Source: Hymenopus coronatus (Eukaryota; Arthropoda; Insecta; Mantodea; Hymenopodidae). From it: a stretch of DNA of 64,000 nt. Under the pieces are notes generated by a model. It did not search any database. It had not been told where the DNA came from and saw only the letters and a list, made by a program, of their open reading frames with translations. The stretch is taken from the NCBI GenBank assembly GCA_030762935.1, contig CM060899.1, forward strand, positions 13,623,001-13,687,000. The letters run 5' to 3'. The first letter of the stretch is position 1, and each line of letters opens with the position of its first letter. A program made the translations under genes and the position numbers. Positions 1 to 10,864 of the stretch are shown here, piece after piece.

Positions 1-378
1 TCTTTGCTTTCGACCTTGTTCCAAGCAATTCGCTCTTCTCCTTGATAAGACCTAAATCTCTTACTAAGTCATTCAACTCCTCTTGTGTAAAATGCTGAGA
101 CTTATCTTTACCAGTGTGTGCTGAGAAATCCTCATTTGTTTTGGAATTTTCTGTTGACCCAGCGATTGAACTCTCAGTATCCTCTAGTTGAGCTGGTGGA
201 ATAGGAATAGGAACATCTGCTCCAGGTCTCCAGGTCTAATAGCTGAAGCAAGGCCATCTGGATATTTAATTTTTGTTTTATTTGTCTTATTGTACCCCAT
301 TACTTTGTAAATGCAGAAGTAACAATCATCATAGTAGCTTTTTTGTTCACGCCATATCATAGGAATTCCGAACTTCAT
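1..378 (-). pseudogene. Fragment of an uncharacterised arthropod protein family, frameshifted
   Basis: Seen: starting at 378, the first frame encodes MKFGIPMIWREQ, then DDCYFC and GYNKTNK, reading to about the Pro of AIRP. There an 8-base unit is directly repeated (221-228 and 229-236, TCCAGGTC), shifting the frame. Beyond it a second frame stays open to the window edge, with a Ser/Thr-rich stretch and then a segment containing FTQEELNDLVRDL. Known, from memory: this layout (FGIPMIWRE, a Cys pair, a proline-rich linker, ELNDLVRDL) recurs in uncharacterised proteins predicted many times per arthropod genome, so it may be repeat-borne. I know no function. The C-terminus lies outside the window. 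Inference: a recently broken copy, because one small duplication accounts for the only frame break. Confidence 0.6.
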
Positions 379-1009
379 TGATTTCCGTTTTCCATGGTAT
401 CACTGTCTTAGCCCTTCACTGCATGTATTGCAGACAGTATGCGGAGCCTATGTTTGACTTTGATCTCCTAGCTTAACTTTAAAATATGCAAAATACACTT
501 TCTTCAAGAATGGTAATGTTAGTTTTCTGTTTCCGCAACAAAAAAGAACCACATATTTAACAAAAGTTATTTGGATTGTTCACGCATTTTCTCCTAGAAG
601 AGGTAGAAGCCATTGTGAACAGTATATAAGTACACAACACATACTAACAATGCAAAATAGCAATGAATGTTTTCCGGAAACCACAATACCGATCACCGCG
701 AGTCATAGAAAGCAACTAAAGTTCTGAGATTTTAACATGCATAAGCCCCTGAAGGGTGAGTGTCAGGTGGCTGTTTATCATGCAATGGTTGATAGTTTTA
801 TTTATTGCCTGCACAGGGTCATGCATTGATAAATACACCCCAGCCACTCGGCACTAAAGCTCTCTTTTGTCTGTCATCAGCTTATTGTATAATGAAGATA
901 AGGGATACAGAACAGGGAAGCCCACATGGGGTGGTTTATTTTTAAATATATAGGGCGAAGATATGTAATATGTTACTTTATTATTCATCTTTTGCTGCAA
1001 AAATATATA
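379..1009. other. AT-rich stretch, no gene seen
   Basis: No open frame or repeat that I recognise. A GC-richer patch near 680-720 might be more of the unknown family's repeat unit, but I cannot support this. Confidence 0.4.
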
Positions 1010-1765
1010 TAAAATATTGAATTACATAAAAACTGTATGTGTTATGTGAAAAATGTTCTCATTTTCGAAATCAGCACGTTTTCTTCCATACAAGTAGCCT
1101 ATTTTCATCAAACCGGGAAAGTGTTGGATATTAGTGTTATTACTCTTGCATTCCAAAAAACGGAGGCCATCACCTTATCTGCAAATTTCCCACCTTTGCC
1201 TTCTTCAGGGCTGGTTCACCTTTAAAAACCCACTGCTTCAACTTACAAACCCAGCTCTGTTTTTGAAGTGGGATATCCACATTTAATCCACAGTTATACA
1301 CTGACATAGAAATTTGTTAGGATTGTGATGGAAAAGTGCCAAACCAGCTTCTGAATCAATCACACACTGGTGCTTATTCTCCATTGAGAGCAAACGAAGC
1401 ACCATCTTGCTGAGACCTTGTCAGGCTTAATTTTTGGTGCAAATTGAGAACACTGTAGCTTGTGATATACTCATGGCCTCTATTATTTTGAGAACTTTGA
1501 TTCATTGATCACTCATAGGCATATCATTTTGTCAATCATTTTGAGGGCAATCACCTCTGCTGGATGTCTGGAATGATGTGGATGTAAGGGATATTTTATA
1601 TGTGGATGTATGCGCAGGTTTAAATTCATTTATCCAATTGTAAATTGCTGCAAATGCAGGGGAAGATGTGCCATGAACAGCATCCAACTCCGCTTTTAAT
1701 CTCTTTTGGTGTTTCACAAGTGTTAATCGCTGCATTGAATGCTGATTTTTTCCATCATTTTAAAT
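1010..1765 (-). pseudogene. Mariner-like transposase remnant, N-terminal half
   Basis: Seen: reading leftward from an ATG near 1757 there is MEKIS, then LKAELDAVHG, AFAAIYNWINEFK and HTSTY. These match the N-terminal helix-turn-helix of mariner transposases. Other frames follow with ISQATVFSI, RLLSMENKHQ, SEAGLALFHHNP, ITVD with a stop where DETWI is expected, GEPALKKAKVG and KVMASVFWNA. These blocks occur in the order expected of a SETMAR/mariner transposase, as far as just after the first catalytic Asp. Several stops and frameshifts make it dead. The second and third catalytic residues are absent and no terminal repeat was found. It is more decayed than, and different in sequence from, the two other mariners in the window. 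Confidence 0.75.
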
Positions 1766-4703
1766 AAGCACAAGATTGTTGATTAAATTACCTATAAACG
1801 CAAAATCACAGGATGGATATACCTGAAACTTTAAATGCCTTCTAGCAAGAGAACACCGTTATTAAATACAATTTTTTTTCCATACTATGTAATATCTTGG
1901 ATTATCTAAGGACTTATTGAACGCCCCTCATATTTTTTTTTTTAATTTCCCCCCCCCCCCACACCTTTGCCTCCAGCTTACTAAATCCATGCATTCTGGT
2001 AATGCAATGCACTCCCCCCCCCCTTACACATAATTGGCTCACTTTTCTCTGGCTAATAGCCCTGTTAGATAAGCCACTCCTGTTCTCATTCAAGCCATTC
2101 TTTCTCTTATTTCCCAACTACAATTTAAATGTTTAGCAGATAAGGGTTATGTGAATGTCTACAGTGTGGGGTGATATTGAAAATGTTGAAAATAATAGTG
2201 GTGATAGTTCTTGAAAATTACTTGTTTCTTGTGGGAGGTTTTGTTGAAGTTATGCAAAAATATTCCATAGTATTGTAGCATCAGTTGCACTTGAAATCAA
2301 AAGCAATGAATGCTAAATGATGCCAAAATGAAATTCAGTGATTTGAATACAAAACAAACAACCCAGTTAAAATGTAATTTATCTCTGTTTTCTGGTCTTG
2401 GACTTTTAAAGCCTTGTGTTTTAGTTGTGAGCCATTTATTGAATAGGAAGTTTCCTGCTGTAATAGATTTTCATATTTGTGACTGCAATTCAGGTTTTAT
2501 TTCTCAGGGATTTGTAAAATTCTTCTGAAATAACCATTGAAGTGCTGCATTTAATTTAAAACCAATATATAGTGCTCTATATTTTCTTTGGTTTTTGAGA
2601 CTCTTTCTAATGGTTTTATATTGACAAGTTTTAGCACAATCTATTTCGAATTTAACAAAATTTCAAGTACATGTTTGTGATTTCTGCCTGCCAGATTTTT
2701 GTACATCATTGAAAACATTTTTAGTAGCTCGTAAAGCTTATTTCCTGTCTAAACAAATCTTTATCTTTTTGGTCTCATAAAAACTAGGTTCAGCCTCACA
2801 AACTATTTTAACACTACATACTCTTTTTTGAAGATATGCAGAAAATTTCTCTTTATTATTTTATGCATGAGTACTACATTTAAGTTACTATGGTGTTTTC
2901 CTTGAGCTTCATGAGTCTCCTGTTTTAACAATGGGTTGATATTGTTGCATGCAGTTACATTGCTAACATCTATTATTTAATTTATATTGCTTACTTTTTG
3001 TAACATGTTTATCTTAAATTATTATTTTAATCCTTTATACTTATTCTTATACTTTTCTAGCTGAATTTAAGATATTACAAATTTGGCATTTACGTTTTCT
3101 TCTTCCTTTCTGGAAGTGTGTCTGAGAATTTCTGTTTCATTGTATTAAATTCATATATAGTTTTTATTTTTATTTGAATACTACCTTTGTCCTTGCAGTT
3201 TAATTTATGAAATGTTTTGATTTATCACTCTGTAGTTGATTATGTTTACAATTCCCCTGCTGACAGGGAAAAAAAAAACAGAAATAGTGAGCAATAAACA
3301 ATAAAAGACTGCTTTAATATTAAAATTTCAGAAAGCTTTGGATATACATAAACATAAAAACCTAACATACAGAGTGCTGTGGTAGAAGAAGTCAGTTTAG
3401 TTTTCTGCTCTTTCCTGCCACTGTCTCCTCAAGTATTTCTATTTTAACTTGTAAATAGATGAGTGAGAAAATCTTCCTAAATCGATGGATTATGTCAGAG
3501 GTACTCATAGTTTGTATTTATTTTAAAAAATGACACATGTTCAACTTCATGTTTACTTTTTATTATGTGTTGTAATAGACATTCAGTAATAATAACAAAA
3601 ACGAGAATAATTGTTTTGACTACTCTTACTGTCCGCAGTTTCATCTCCTTGAAAATAATACATAGAAGAGAACTCTGATTAACAATATAAGTTTACAAAA
3701 AATGAAACAGAATTTCAATAAATATGATTATAAATAAAAACAAGAAGAATAGAGTAATTAGTTTTCTTATACTTTGTATTTATACATAAAGAGAAAGTAT
3801 TCCAAACACGCATTTATTGCAGTGTTTGCATGTTCATCTTATTTTTGTGTGCTTAGTAAACAGACTTCCTCTTTTATCGTAATCTTCATTGAGCTGATGT
3901 TCCTCCTTAATCCCTGCAATCTTCTGTGCAGCAGAATGAATCTGTTCAGACAAGTACTGACAGCTTGTTATTTTATTTCTTGTTCAGTTAGATCAGTCCT
4001 TAGATGATTTTCTTAATGCTGTCTTTTCCTAACTTCTGCAGAATCCAGATGGTTTGATCACAAATTCAAGTAAGAGCTGAAGCCTGTGTTATTCAACTTT
4101 GTATGAAACATTACCATTAACCAACATCAAGCAGTTCTCGCAATATTGCTTTTTGTTGAATTACAGAAGGTGATATGTTGGTCTTTTGCATCTACTGCAT
4201 AATATTATGTACTTTGTGACTGCTGTGCATAGAAGAAAGTAAAACAAGAGTTTTTCTTTTATTTGAAACGTGTGATACAACAAAAACAACAGCAGCACCT
4301 TGAAAACCGAATAGGCTGCTGCTTGCTTTTCTGTTTCCAGAACTAACAAACTGTGACCGGCCTTCATCTTTCTGATAATGCCAAATAATGAGAACCAACT
4401 GTCAATTGTCAAATTCCTTGCAGTTCCAAAGATACTCCTGCACTTTCTGTCCACAACTAACATTTACATTGGTTGTTTACCACAATGAATTTCTAGATTG
4501 TAAGTATAGTGCATCCTCACATCAACAAAAGCAAACACTTTTATTCTGTACTTGTACAGTTTTGAAAGAATGTACCTTCATTACTCCAAAAATCCTGAAT
4601 ATTCAATCTTCCTTTATGAAGGGAACCTGTGCCATACAATGATCCAAATTACAGCTCTGACTTCTGAAACAGATGTAGGTTTACAATCAGAAGGATTCAC
4701 AAC
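1766..4703. other. AT-rich non-coding DNA, probably intronic or intergenic
   Basis: No credible coding sequence. It holds T- and C-homopolymer runs (about 1930-1962 and 2011-2021), a short A run near 3270, and one splice-flanked segment listed separately (4041-4068). Short open frames here show no recognisable motif. Confidence 0.5.
4041..4068 (+). other. Possible 28-nt micro-exon
   Basis: Seen: a pyrimidine-rich tract ending CTTCTGCAG, 28 bases, then the donor-like GTAAGAGC. One frame reads NPDGLITNS. Joined directly to the 7088-7119 segment in the frame that suits the zinc-finger exon, it would contain a TGA, so it cannot be the immediately preceding exon in that frame. Chance is quite possible. 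Confidence 0.2.
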
Positions 4704-4730
4704 CCCTCTCTCTGTCTCTCTCTGTCTCTC

Positions 4731-4796
<66 letters not shown>

Positions 4797-4832
4797 CCTC
4801 CCACTCCTCCCTCTCCCTCTCTCTCTAAAATA
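4704..4832. repeat. (TC)n/(GA)n microsatellite
   Basis: Almost uninterrupted CT dinucleotides over about 125 bases, with a few TCTG and TCCC variants at the ends. The long Ser-Leu and Arg-Glu frames across it come from the repeat. Confidence 0.95.
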
Positions 4833-6113
4833 GTTAGCTGTACTAGTAGAGGGAGAAGGTGGCTTGTCTTTTCCTGAATCTATCTGATCTGTATTATTTG
4901 TCACTGTGAATAGCATAATCTTTATCTGCATTAGTATCACAATTATTTTATATATTATCCACTAATGGAGGGTCTTCTGAAATTGATTACACCTTTCTCA
5001 TGTTATAAAATTCCCTTCTCTTGGACCTATAAAATAAGTATGAATGGATAACAATTGAAATAATTGTTTTTTGTAGTGTTTGACGCTCACTTTTACTACT
5101 TGTGGCACTGCATGCAAAAAATAAATAAGTTACTAGTAACATAAATAAATTATTATTGTTTACAAAGAAAGATCATCATGCCTTATAAAATAATATTATT
5201 GTTGTTAGAAATAAAATTACATTTATGTTCTTACATATTATTGTAACTTAGTTAAGTCATTATAAATTGTGTAAGAATCACATTTAATTATAACAAAGCA
5301 GAAGATAAAGTAAAGGAAAGAAAAAATAAACTAAAACAATAAAAAGATTACTTACTTAAAACACAGATTAAACTAGCTAATGCCATCTTTGAGATTTTTA
5401 AGGACATTTTTAGCGTTGTGTTTCACATATCCAACCTGTTCACCCACAGGTTAGTTGTTGTAAACACTTGTCTAATTGAGTCATATTATTTTATTTACTA
5501 TAGATTCGTTTTGCTTGTTCTGTGTGTTAAAACAAACAATTTATGTTGTTCTAATCCATCTTCTCTTTTTTTTTAAAAAGAAATTATGGACATCTGGTAA
5601 TTTAATATTCAAGGAATAGTTTCAGTTGAATAGTGGTGCTAAAATTTCACCAACCCACTCAAATCTCTCCCTCAATACTGTCTTCTTTATTCAGTTTTCT
5701 TAAACCCCATTACATGATCAAGTGTCAAATGTTTGTGCATATTGCATAATTCCATACTCTAGCTAATAAATAAACCAAATGCAATGGAATACATTTTTAT
5801 AGATCTTTTTCTTGTAGATTATTTTATGAAACTGTAGTTTTATATTTACAGGTACCCTAATTTTATATTCTAAAAAACAAACCAAAATCTATGACATAAC
5901 AACCTAAAGTGGGGCCAAGGCCAGTGAATCCTGTACCTCTTCCCATTAAAGATGTCATGAGTGAGATGCAGTAATGCAGGGTAGGGCTCCAAATTCCTCA
6001 GCACTCCAAATTACTCCAATCCATTTACTGTTATGCAATACAATAACTAGTGCTGTTTAGATGATTGTGCAAAACTCTGATGTTTTCCACATATCTCTTA
6101 GAATTCTGGGTAG
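4833..6113. other. AT-rich DNA with one SINE scrap
   Basis: No gene seen. It contains a 3' scrap of SINE-1 (5070-5113) and otherwise unassigned AT-rich sequence. Confidence 0.4.
5070..5113 (-). mobile_element. SINE-1 3'-end fragment
   Basis: The segment GTGTTTGACGCTCACTTTTA followed by CTACTTGTGGCACTGCATGC matches the reverse complement of the 3' end of the full SINE-1 copies at 17848-18074 and 57753-58010. Only this end remains. Confidence 0.5.
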
Positions 6114-6808
6114 TACGAGGGCCATTTTTTTTTTCAACCTTAATAGGCTTTAAATAAAAGACAAGTTCATAGAAAACAATTATTTTATTACTAAAAGGTT
6201 TGTACACTTATGGTTACTTTTCAACATAATCACTGAAAATATTGAGGCATTTATCGTACCTGTGCACCAGTTTTGCAATACCCGTTTCAAAATATATTGA
6301 TCCCAATGATTTCAAATGAGCATTGACATTGTTTTGAAAATCTTCGTATGAAAGTGCTACCCTCCTAGCCATGTCTTCAGTTCAGGGAAAAGTTGAAAGT
6401 TGCAGGTCAGGACTGTATGACAGGTGATTGAAAATGTCCCATTGAAATTGTTCAAGGAGCCGATGGGTTGTGCCAGCAGTGTATGGACGAGCATTGTCAT
6501 AGATCTACACAATTCCTGAAGTCAGCATTCCTCTTCATTTGTTTTGAATGACTCTTTGCAAATGTTGTAAAGTTTTACAATAAACAGCTGCATTGATAGT
6601 GGTTCCAGGCTGCATCATTGATGGCAACGTTTTTTGAAATGGTATTGCAAACCTTGTTGTCAGGTATGATGAATGTCTCAGTCCTTTTGGTGACTATGTT
6701 TAAAAGTAACCATAATTGTACAAAACTTTTAGTAGTAAAATAATTGTTTTCTATGGACTTGTCTTTTTATTTATAGCCTATCGGAGGCTGAAAAAAATGG
6801 TCCTTGTA
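6114..6808 (-). mobile_element. Internally deleted mariner with long terminal inverted repeats
   Basis: Seen: TA followed by CGAGGGCCATTTTTT at 6114, and the inverted complement ending ATGGTCCTTG then TA at 6808. The match extends inward about 111 bases on each side (6116-6226 and 6696-6806), with only scattered mismatches and small indels. Between them lie ~470 bases from the C-terminal half of a mariner transposase on the - strand. TA duplication and CGAGGG ends are typical of mariner. A length of ~0.69 kb, about half of an autonomous element, marks it as a deletion derivative. Its TIR start resembles that of the element at the right edge (63298 on), but the interiors differ. Confidence 0.85.
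6222..6600 (-). pseudogene. Mariner transposase, C-terminal fragment
   Basis: Seen on the - strand: PGTTI..AVYCKTLQ, RGMLTSGIV, YDNARPYTAGTTHRLLEQF, WDIFNHLSYSPDL, then a break, FETGIAKLVHRYDKCLN and SDYVEK followed by a stop. YDNARP carries the second Asp of the DD34D triad. The segment after SPDL is rearranged, so the third Asp is lost. The first Asp region is deleted. The stop lies inside the left inverted repeat. It is catalytically dead but could be moved in trans, because both inverted repeats survive. Confidence 0.75.
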
Positions 6809-7342
6809 AAAAAAAGGGGATGCAGTACATTTACTAGGCACTACGTAGATAGTTGTATGGAGCTGTATGTTTGTTTCCACAATAAAACTATATTCTAGTT
6901 AATAAATAAATAAAATGTGCTGCAGTACATTTATTATTTACTAGTAGTGTATAGATTTTGTGTCAAACCTTGGATTTGTTTACACATATCTCTTATATTA
7001 GCTAATACAGCAGATTTAATTCAGTACATTTACTAACACTGTATATATGATTATATGAAACATATGTTTGATGTTTTTCTGTTACAGGTTGGAGACTTTC
7101 CTCCAGTAAAATCTCCAAGGTAAGACTTCAGGAGTCTAGTGAGCAATGGGGCTATGCTACTTTGACAAAAAATGAACATAAGTTGGGTTTTCTATATTCT
7201 CATATTCATGCCTTATTTGTACAATAGATGGTTAACGTTTTACTTTTTAACCTATTTCGAGGCAAATTATGCTACAGATGAATGCCAGTATAAAAAGAAT
7301 GTTTAAAGAACATGTGTGGAAAACATAAAATTATTTAGACAT
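6809..7342. other. AT-rich stretch with a candidate exon
   Basis: No gene seen apart from the splice-flanked segment at 7088-7119. Repeated mentions of 'cagtacatttactag' around 6825, 6924 and 7022 suggest a degenerate ~100-bp local repeat. Confidence 0.3.
7088..7119 (+). other. Candidate 32-nt internal exon of the zinc-finger gene
   Basis: Seen: TGATGTTTTTCTGTTACAG (polypyrimidine tract plus AG), 32 bases, then the consensus donor GTAAGACT. Read as VGDFPPVKSP with two bases left over (AG), it joins in frame to the segment after the acceptor TTTCAG at 13720 (A, then TTG TGC TCT), giving SPR-LCSA and continuing into the open frame leading to the zinc fingers. The other two frames meet stops within it or just after the junction. 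Supported by splice signals and phase only. Confidence 0.4.
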
Positions 7343-7840
7343 ATCAAATAGAATAGAATATTTATTGTCATGTGATGTTTACATTGTAAGCCTGAGATCA
7401 TAAACTGGGGACCCATGAAAATGTACTTGAGTAACTTAAATTCTAATATATACGTGGTATACAAGATAATATTTTTAAAATATATTGAAAAATTGATCTG
7501 TCAATTTATGGCAATAATATATGTACCTAGGTTAGTTATGTTAGCCTAGTGATTCCAACATTGAGTCATCCATAAATTCCTGTATAGAGTAATATGTTTT
7601 ATTTATTAATATTTCTTTAACTCTTTTTTTTTTTTATTTATTTGATTTTTTGCAGTGGTTTGTATATACTTTTATACCCATATAGTAGAGTTTTTTTCAT
7701 AAAGTGTTAGTCTAGGCATGAAGAATTTTATGGTAGATTCTTTCTGGATATTGTAGTGATGTCGTTTTGCTTTTCCATGAAATTGTCATAATTTTTATAA
7801 ACATAGGTGAGCAACTCTAAGACATATATTGAGCAATGCA
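7343..7840 (-). mobile_element. 3' end of an older CR1/L2-type LINE
   Basis: Seen on the - strand: decayed coding sequence with YMGIKVYTNHCKKSNK and, further on, KEILINKTYYSIQEFMDD, then a non-coding tail with GACAATAAATATTC and a short run of ATTCT units (complement at 7350-7363). The gi.iYN.lP..ik block and the TYYSIQEF block are typical of the extreme C-terminus of CR1/L2-type ORF2, and a pentameric tail instead of poly(A) fits that group. The right edge is where the next LINE ends (7841). Confidence 0.55.
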
Positions 7841-7845
7841 ATCGA

Positions 7846-7862
7846 TTCAATTCAATTCAATT
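7846..7862 (-). repeat. Pentanucleotide 3' tail of the CR1-type LINE
   Basis: TTCAA repeated about 3.5 times on the + strand (TTGAA on the element's strand). It directly follows the AATAAA-like stretch at the element's 3' end. Tails of this kind are added at target-primed reverse transcription in CR1/L2 elements. Confidence 0.7.
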
Positions 7863-7978
7863 TTTTATTTACCGAGGATATACAATTTGTGCATATAGCT
7901 TCGTCAAGACTTACAAACTAATTATTACAAGAAATATAAATATACAATATACAGGTGTGACAGAACACAGTTAAGTAG

Positions 7979-8207
7979 TTAAATATCTAAGTTAAGAAAT
8001 TCATTTATGCTATATAGTTTCTGTTTTAATAACCATTTATACATTTTAGATTTACAGAATTTTCCTGGCACAGCTTTTAAAGATTTGGGTATCTTATTAT
8101 ATAAAATTATTCCTTTGTGGGATACACTATTGAGAGTTTTATTAAGTCAATGACACTGTAGATGTATTGCTTCAGCTGTTCGGGTATTATGGGCATGATA
8201 ATCCTTG

Positions 8208-8258
<51 letters not shown>

Positions 8259-10856
8259 GGTAGAGGGAGTATGTTAAGCTCTTCCAAGATAGGTTTACTT
8301 GGAGCATGGAGGAGGTCCTGATTCATTATTCTTAATATTTTCTTTTGTATTTTAAATACTATATTTGATTGGGTAGAGTTCCCCCAAAAGAGTATTCCAA
8401 ATGAAATTATTGAATGCATATATCCGAAGTATACCACTCTCATTACCTCTTTACTACAAACTTTGCTTAACACTCTTATTGCGTAAGTTAAACGATTCAA
8501 TTTATTACTAAGAATGAGAATGTGATCTTTCCATGTTAATGAGTTGTCATTTGTAATACCAAGGAATTTAGTAGAATGTTGGTGACTTATTGGGCTATTT
8601 TCTACAAGTATTTGGAATTGATTTGTGAGGTTTGGATACTTTTCAAAATTTAAGTAGCTTGATTTATTAACATTTAACGATAATTTATTATAATTTAACC
8701 AGTTACACAATTTTGACATTGAGTCTGTTGTAGCAAATTTTGGCAATGACTTTTAAACACATAGTTTGCATCATCTGCAAAAAGAACAGTATTAACAGGA
8801 GTCATGTGTAATGGTAAGTCATTTATATAAATAAGGAAGAGAACTGGCCCTAATATGGAGCCTTGTGGTATGCCACACTCAGCTATTTGCAAATTTGACC
8901 GCATACCATTAATTTTGACTAAATGGGCTGTAAACCAGTCGTTAGCAACTCCTCTGATGCCATAATTTTCAAGCTTATTTAATAAAATGTTGTGGTCTAC
9001 TGTGTCAAATGCCTTGGATAGATCGACAAACAACCCTAAGGCATGTTCATTCTTGTCTTTTGCACTAAATATTCCTTCCAAAAAGGAGAAAATAGCCATA
9101 TTTATTGACTTACCCTTTTGAAACCCAAACTGTGATTCAGATATTATATTGTACTTTAATAAAGAGGGTACTAATCTATTGTACATTATTTTTTCGAGTA
9201 TTTTAGCAAACACACAGAGTAAAGAAATGGGTCTATAATTTTCAACACAGGTTTTATTACCTTTCTTATAAATGGACACAATTTTAGCAATTTTGAAAAC
9301 AGCCGGTAGCAAGGGATATATTGCAGATATCTGATAATGGTTTGAGTAAATAAGTTCCACATTCCTTTACGAGAGCATCAGGCATATCGTCATATCCACT
9401 ACATTTTTTATTTTTTAGACTATTAATAGTTTGTTCTATTTCTTTTTCTGTAGTTGGAAATAAATAAAGTGAGGCATAATTATTTATAATCTGTGGTGAG
9501 GTTATATTATCAGATAGTGGAGGCATGGTTTTAGTTAAATTCTTAGCCGCAACTGCAAAATAATTATTAAATGTGTCAGTGATGATTTTTTTATTTACTA
9601 TTGTGTTGTTATTCACAGTTAATGTTATTTTGTCATTTTTTTGTTTACTATTAGTTTCTTTTTTTACTATGTTCCAAATAGCCTTGCCCTTATTCTGGTG
9701 ACTATTAATATAATTGTCATTATGTAATTTCTTTGCTGCAATTACAACTTCATATAAAATGTTACAGTACTTTTTAAAATATTCTTTAAATTTGGGATCC
9801 TCTGTCATTTTATTAACTTCCCTAAGCATCCCCTTTCTTTTACATGATAAAATAATTCCTTTTGTTAGCCAACTTTTACAATTAGACGAGAAATTAGAGT
9901 AGGGTCTCACTTTCTTTAATGGAAATGCTACGTCCCGATAATGGGAGACTATGTTCAAAAAATCTGCTGCTTTTTTGTTAACGCAATTATTATCTAAAGT
10001 ATCCCAAGACTCTATACTTAAAAGATGCTTAAAATAGTCTATATTTTGCTCATTAAATACCCACTTGTAAATGGTTTTGTTTTCCTTAGATGAAATTTTA
10101 TTACTCTTCTCTGGTAGTTCCGGGCTTATAAATATTGAGTTATGATCAGAGATTCCTGTATTAATGTTATTGATTGTACAATAAGGAAAATTGCAGCTGG
10201 CAAAGACCTGATCTAAGCAGTTTTTTGAGGAGCTAGTGATACGTGTTGCATTTTGTTATTATTAGCTTGAGGTTATAGGAGTCAGTAACCATGAGGATTT
10301 TCATTCTTAGAGGGTAATCAAGTAAAAAATCTATATTAAAATCTCCACACAACATTATAGGAAGCTTTATATTTTGTAAGATACCCAACATCATATCAAG
10401 CTTATCTAAGAATGTATCAATATTACCATCAGGGGATCTATATATACAGATGACCAGGAATTTAAAATTAGGGTATATGATTTCACATACAACATGTTCA
10501 AAATTAATTTCTTCATTTAGATATGATGTATGATTAATATTTTTGTATTGCAGATCAGATCTTAGAATAATACCTACACCCCCATTTTTACGAACTAACC
10601 TACAGTATGCGTTTACCATGCAATAGTTAGGAATTGTATACAACGCACATTCATCATCTTTGAGCCAGTGTTCAGTCATACATACTATATCTACATTTGT
10701 GTATTCTTGGTTTAACATTAGGTCGAGATCTATCAATTTATTTTTCATGCATTGTATATTTTGCAGCATAATCTGATTGATGTCATTTGAACAGGAGAGA
10801 GGTATCTCATAACTTGCTGACTGCACTGAATTTATATTTACTATTTCATCCACCAC
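7979..10856 (-). pseudogene. CR1-type ORF2: endonuclease and reverse transcriptase, frameshifted
   Basis: The product would nick the target and reverse-transcribe the element RNA. Order on the - strand: endonuclease 10856-10090 with CMTEHWL (catalytic Glu), IYRSPDGN, CGDFNIDF and, after a frameshift near 10252, ISDHNSIF. The linker runs to ~9450 and the RT from about 9400, with frame breaks near 9295 and 8745. RT blocks are YRPISLLCVFAKILEK, LFVDLSKAFDTVDH, CGIPQGSILGPVLF and LFADDANYVF (catalytic FADD). The thumb has NKSSYLNF, FLGITNDNSLTWKDH and RVVYFGYMHSIISFGI. The C-terminal LPCVYIY is stretched by a (TA)n expansion. A tail with HAHNTRTAEAIHLQ, one in-frame stop and then GIILYNKIPKSLKAV ends at a TAA at 7979. 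All catalytic motifs are present; only frame breaks disable it. Confidence 0.85.
8214..8252. repeat. (TA)n microsatellite inside ORF2
   Basis: About 19 uninterrupted TA units directly after the codons for LPCV. On the coding strand they encode alternating Tyr and Ile. LINE C-termini of this type usually have a short Tyr-Ile-Tyr here, so the repeat probably grew from those codons. Confidence 0.85.
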
Positions 10857-10864
10857 TTTAGTTT

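Noticed and set aside
4161..4463. 100-codon open frame on the - strand
   Set aside because: No motif, and it overlaps other equally long frames; not supported as a gene.
4552..4940. Ser/Leu-rich and Arg/Glu-rich open frames
   Set aside because: They are created by the (TC)n microsatellite.
4041..7119. Direct splicing of 4041-4068 to 7088-7119
   Set aside because: The combined frame needed for the zinc-finger exon has a TGA in the first segment.
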